This document shows positions 7,271 to 9,479 of a DNA stretch of 9,479 bases, one piece after another. The stretch lies in the NCBI GenBank assembly GCA_946631345.1, contig CAMPAA010000117.1, forward strand, positions 1 to 9,479, written 5' to 3'. Numbering within the stretch: position 1 is the stretch's first letter; the number at the start of each line of letters is the position of its first letter. The DNA comes from an uncultured Verrucomicrobiota bacterium. Lineage in GTDB: Bacteria > Verrucomicrobiota > Kiritimatiellia > RFP12 > UBA1067. A program made the translations under genes and the position numbers. The notes under the pieces are model-generated. The model was not told the DNA's origin. It made no database searches and was given only the letters and a program-made list of their open reading frames with translations.

Positions 7271-8418
7271 AGACGCGGAATGTTCTTTTTTTCCAGTATC
7301 CCTGGAGGCTTTGGCGGGAACGTCTCGCCGGAGTGTACCGTTACGCGAAGATGGCCGGCTGGCAGGTTTGCGTCGCGGAATACGGGCGCAACTTCGAGTC
7401 GGTTCCTGCGGCACTGAAGTTCTGGCATCCCGACGGACTCATCGTGGAGGGCGGATACACAGAACTTGCCAACTTCCACCGCGCGGATTTCAGGGGCTAT
7501 CCGGTGGTTTTCTGTGATGCCCGCGCATCGCGGATGCGAAGCGGATATTCAGGAGTGGTGCACGATTCCTCCGAGACCGTCATGCTTGCGGCCAAGGAGC
7601 TTCTGTCGCTCGGCCTTCCCGACTATGCGTTCGTGGGCAATCTTCAGCCGCGCGACTGGAGCGACCTCAGGCGCAAGGTCTTCTCCAGGCTCGTTGCGGC
7701 AGAAGGCAAGAGCCTCAGCGTGTTTCAGCCTGACGAGCTGGAGGACTTCGATGCGTTCCGCGAAAAGCTCGGAGTATGGCTTGCGGCGCTTCCGCATCCA
7801 TGCGGACTGCTCGCGGCAAACGACGCCACTGCCGACATCGTGCTGCGCATCCTTAGAAACCAGCGCACGAAAGTGCCGGAGGAAGTCGCCGTGATCGGGA
7901 TCGACAACGATTCGCTCATCTGCGAGAACACCTCGCCTACGCTGACCAGCGTTGCGCCGGACTTCGAAAGCTCCGGCTACATCGCCGCCGAGATGCTTGA
8001 TGCGCGCATGAACGGCGGAGCCGTTGGCGACGAGATCAGGACGTTCGGGGCATTGCACGTCATCCACCGAGGATCGACGCGCATGTTGAAGCGAAGGGAT
8101 GACGTAATCAAAAAGGCGCTGGAGTTCATACGCGGGAACATTTCGGAAGGCATATCGGCAATTGACGTGGTCCGGCAGATCGGCGGAAGCCGCCGCCAGG
8201 CGGAATACAGATTCAGGGATTTTGTTGGCATGTCGATCGGAGAGGAGATCGCCGCCACGCGTGTAGAGGCGGCAAAGAAGCTGCTTGCAGACCACTCCGT
8301 GCCGATAGGGCTGATAGCCACCCGCTGCGGCTACAGCAATGATTCGTCACTAAGGCGTTCATTCAAGGCCACCACGGGCATGTCCCTGAGCGAATACAGA
8401 AAATCGCTGTCAGATTGA
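7267..8418 (+). CDS. XylR-type transcriptional regulator (LacI-like sensor plus AraC HTH)
   Basis: 383 aa, close to the roughly 390 aa of E. coli XylR. The ATG at 7267 overlaps the previous stop by 4 nt and has GGGAG at 7256-7260, 6 nt away; the frame is open further upstream but that extension lies inside the membrane gene. Residues 5-275 form a periplasmic-binding-protein-like sugar sensor of the LacI/GalR type: G-L-I-V-E-G near 57-62, V-F-C-D near 81-84, A-A-N-D-A-T-A at 183-189, V-A-V-I-G-I-D-N-D at 207-215 and P-T-L-T-S-V at 224-229. Residues 281-381 are an AraC DNA-binding domain with two helix-turn-helix units, the second ending I-A-T-R-C-G-Y-S-N-D-S-S-L with S-L-S-E-Y-R-K. It likely binds a monosaccharide in the cytoplasm and activates nearby sugar genes; the ligand is unknown. 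It is the last gene of the operon and faces a repeat-rich promoter region. Confidence 0.88.
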   Translation: MKTRNVLFFQYPWRLWRERLAGVYRYAKMAGWQVCVAEYGRNFESVPAALKFWHPDGLIVEGGYTELANFHRADFRGYPVVFCDARASRMRSGYSGVVHDSSETVMLAAKELLSLGLPDYAFVGNLQPRDWSDLRRKVFSRLVAAEGKSLSVFQPDELEDFDAFREKLGVWLAALPHPCGLLAANDATADIVLRILRNQRTKVPEEVAVIGIDNDSLICENTSPTLTSVAPDFESSGYIAAEMLDARMNGGAVGDEIRTFGALHVIHRGSTRMLKRRDDVIKKALEFIRGNISEGISAIDVVRQIGGSRRQAEYRFRDFVGMSIGEEIAATRVEAAKKLLADHSVPIGLIATRCGYSNDSSLRRSFKATTGMSLSEYRKSLSD

Positions 8419-8449
8419 CTTTTACGGACAGATAAGCACGCTGAATGCA

Positions 8450-8524
8450 ATTGCGGCACGCAATGGGGGGTAGCGGCATTGCGCAAAGCGCACGGATTTT
8501 TTTGCGCAAGGCGCACATTGCGCA
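8450..8524. promoter_or_regulatory. TGCGCA-centred repeat array, putative operator
   Basis: TTGCGCAAAGCGCAC (8479-8493) and TTGCGCAAGGCGCAC (8502-8516) are direct repeats of 15 bp with one mismatch and a 23-bp period. Each holds a palindrome, TGCGC-3 nt-GCGCA. A third TGCGCA lies at 8519-8524, within the likely -35 region of the downstream promoter. Upstream, ATTGCG (8450-8455) and CGCAAT (8459-8464) form an inverted pair with a 3-nt spacer. Repeats about two helical turns apart just upstream of a promoter are typical of AraC-family or LacI-like binding, and a XylR-type regulator is encoded immediately before. Binding by that protein is inference. Confidence 0.55.
8480..8503 (+). terminator. 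Possible intrinsic terminator of the rnfCD-regulator operon
   Basis: TGCGC (8480-8484) pairs with GCGCA (8488-8492) across AAA. CGGA follows, then seven T (8497-8503). A 7-bp arm pair, CGCAATG (8459-8465) with CATTGCG (8477-8483), could form an alternative larger hairpin just before it. The location, 62 nt after the last operon stop, fits a terminator, but the stem is short, 4 nt separate it from the T-run, and the same palindrome recurs at 8503-8515 without a T-run, so it may instead be protein-binding DNA. Confidence 0.4.
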
Positions 8525-8548
8525 GTGATGTCGTATGATATAATGTGC
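8518..8548 (+). promoter_or_regulatory. Extended -10 promoter for the beta-helix gene
   Basis: TATAAT at 8539-8544 is preceded by TATGA, so TRTGnTATAAT is complete. TTGCGC at 8518-8523 is a poor -35 box at 15 nt, which an extended -10 can tolerate. Transcription would start near 8551, leaving a leader of about 50 nt before the ATG at 8602. The third TGCGCA copy of the repeat array overlaps the -35 region, so a bound regulator there would affect RNA polymerase directly. Confidence 0.7.
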
Positions 8549-8554
8549 CGCATC

Positions 8555-8578
8555 AGAAGGGTCATAAGAAGGGCCATA
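8555..8578 (+). repeat. Tandem 12-bp repeat in the leader of the beta-helix gene
   Basis: AGAAGGGTCATA (8555-8566) is followed directly by AGAAGGGCCATA (8567-8578), with one mismatch. Each unit carries a GAAGGG resembling a ribosome binding site. The repeat lies inside the predicted 5' leader, 23 nt before the start codon and upstream of the AGGGA (8590-8594) that probably serves translation. Confidence 0.6.
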
Positions 8579-8601
8579 ATCCACACGAAAGGGAATCGAC
8601 C

Positions 8602-9479
8602 ATGCAGGTAAAGATAACCGGCAGGATCAGGAACATCGTAGCGGCGGCAGCCATAGCCGCCTTTCCGCTGATGACTGGCGCGGCGGAGTATTTCGTAGCC
8701 ACAAACGGCGTAGACGTCGCAGGCGGTGGCAAAACCGAAGCAACGGCCTTCCGCACGATCCAGTACGCCGTGGACGCGGCTGCCGCGAACGACACTATCA
8801 TCCTTCTGCCTGGCGACTACGGCGCGGAGCAAGGCACGACGAACACGACGGTGACCGGCAACTCCTCCGCCAACCGCGTCGTCATCGACAAGCCGCTCAC
8901 GGTCATCGGACGCGACGGACGCGACAAGACCCGCATCGTCGGCGCGTGGGACACGGCGGAATACGCCGACCTTCCCTACGGATTCGGCCCCGACGCCGTG
9001 CGCTGCGTCTGGATCGCCGCAGCCGGCTCGGGAACGCGCCTTGAAGGCATCACGTTCCAAGATGGTTCCGTACCGATATACGGTACCCAAGGCAACGACA
9101 TCGGCGGCGGCGGCGGCGTGGTCGTCTACGACTCCACCACGACAGCCACAATCGTCGACTGCGCGGTCGTCAACTGCCAGGGCTATTCCGGCGGCGGCAT
9201 TTGCTCGACCTACCACAACGCAGCCCGGCTGAAGGTCGTGCGCACTCTCTTCAAACGCTGCCGGGGGGCGAAATTCGGCCAAGCACTGCGCGGCGGCGGC
9301 GCCTACAACTGCGTATTCGACGACAATGGCTATACGTGCTCCAAGGATGGTACGGAGAAAACCTCCACCGACTGCTTCCGCGCAGGCGCGTTCAGCTACG
9401 GCTATGCCGCGATCAACTGCACGTTCGTGAACAACAAGAGCTACGGCGTCGGCGGTGACAGCCAGTTTTCCGGCGGCGT
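8602..9479 (+). CDS. Secreted right-handed parallel beta-helix protein, 3'-truncated by window end
   Basis: The frame is open from the ATG at 8602 to the last base (292 codons, no stop). AGGGA at 8590-8594 is 7 nt upstream. A Sec signal peptide is clear: K4, R8, R10, a hydrophobic Ala-rich core (12-23), and T-G-A-A with likely cleavage near A28. The mature protein starts E-Y-F-V-A-T-N-G, followed by the usual opening of secreted beta-helix proteins: F50-R-T-I-Q-Y-A-V-D-A-A, then D64-T-I-I-L-L-P-G-D-Y. Short strands with recurrent G-G-G turns, N/D-C-x-F/V-x-N/D steps and many cysteines follow, as in pectate-lyase-like solenoids. Such proteins are cell-surface or secreted and act as polysaccharide lyases, adhesins or structural repeats. 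No catalytic residues can be assigned because the C-terminus is missing, so function is open. Its promoter adjoins the TGCGCA array, suggesting regulation by the neighbouring XylR-type protein (inference). Confidence 0.85.
   Translation, partial: MQVKITGRIRNIVAAAAIAAFPLMTGAAEYFVATNGVDVAGGGKTEATAFRTIQYAVDAAAANDTIILLPGDYGAEQGTTNTTVTGNSSANRVVIDKPLTVIGRDGRDKTRIVGAWDTAEYADLPYGFGPDAVRCVWIAAAGSGTRLEGITFQDGSVPIYGTQGNDIGGGGGVVVYDSTTTATIVDCAVVNCQGYSGGGICSTYHNAARLKVVRTLFKRCRGAKFGQALRGGGAYNCVFDDNGYTCSKDGTEKTSTDCFRAGAFSYGYAAINCTFVNNKSYGVGGDSQFSGG

Noticed and set aside
8543..8611. Small upstream frame starting at the ATG inside TATAATG and overlapping the beta-helix start
   Set aside because: The predicted transcription start (near 8551) is downstream of this ATG, so it would not be on the mRNA.
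9065..9117. Short inverted repeat around CCGTA/TACGG and a run of five GGC triplets
   Set aside because: Both lie within the beta-helix coding frame and are explained by its codons; the GGC run encodes a glycine turn.
1..9479. tRNA, rRNA, CRISPR array, insertion sequence or transposase
   Set aside because: I looked on both strands and saw no cloverleaf, regularly spaced repeats, transposase-like protein or paired terminal repeats; the only edge repeat is the foldback at 1-81.

Overview
The window is about 9.5 kb of GC-rich bacterial DNA in which every supportable gene lies on the + strand. It looks like a contig from an uncultured, probably anaerobic, glycan-degrading bacterium of the Planctomycetota-Verrucomicrobiota-Lentisphaerota-Kiritimatiellota group. 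Kiritimatiellota or Lentisphaerota is my best guess. The guess rests on the mix of secreted DUF4091/GH123-type and GH113-like glycoside hydrolases, an Rnf complex, a XylR-type (LacI-like sensor plus AraC DNA-binding) regulator and a secreted beta-helix protein. No marker gene is present, so the placement is inference.

Layout. Bases 1-81 form a perfect 34-bp inverted repeat around a 13-nt loop; it cuts the first gene and looks like a foldback (chimeric) contig end. Region 35-3310 holds two adjacent glycan-degradation genes: a 5'-truncated multidomain GH123/DUF4091-like protein, then a secreted GH113-like TIM-barrel hydrolase. A 75-bp gap (3311-3385) carries a strong extended -10 promoter placed so close to the next ATG that the transcript is predicted to be leaderless.

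That promoter appears to drive a tight five-gene operon (3386-8418): rnfC, rnfD, a xylose-isomerase-like TIM-barrel protein, a small polytopic membrane protein with an Mpv17/PMP22-like pattern, and a XylR-type regulator. After rnfC the junctions are 36 nt, 2 nt, 1 nt and a 4-nt overlap. The usual rnfG, rnfE, rnfA and rnfB partners are not in the window, so rnfCD either is split from the rest of the complex or has been rearranged.

The 183-bp gap after the regulator (8419-8601) is dense with signals: repeated TGCGCA-centred palindromes, a hairpin with a T7 run, a second extended -10 promoter almost identical to the first, and a tandem 12-bp repeat in the leader. It precedes a signal-peptide-bearing beta-helix protein that runs off the window end.

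How the parts may work together (inference): the secreted hydrolases release sugars, the TIM-barrel isomerase/epimerase-like enzyme processes a sugar intermediate, the XylR-type protein senses a sugar and may act on the TGCGCA array, and RnfC/RnfD contribute to ferredoxin:NAD+ electron transfer that energises the membrane.
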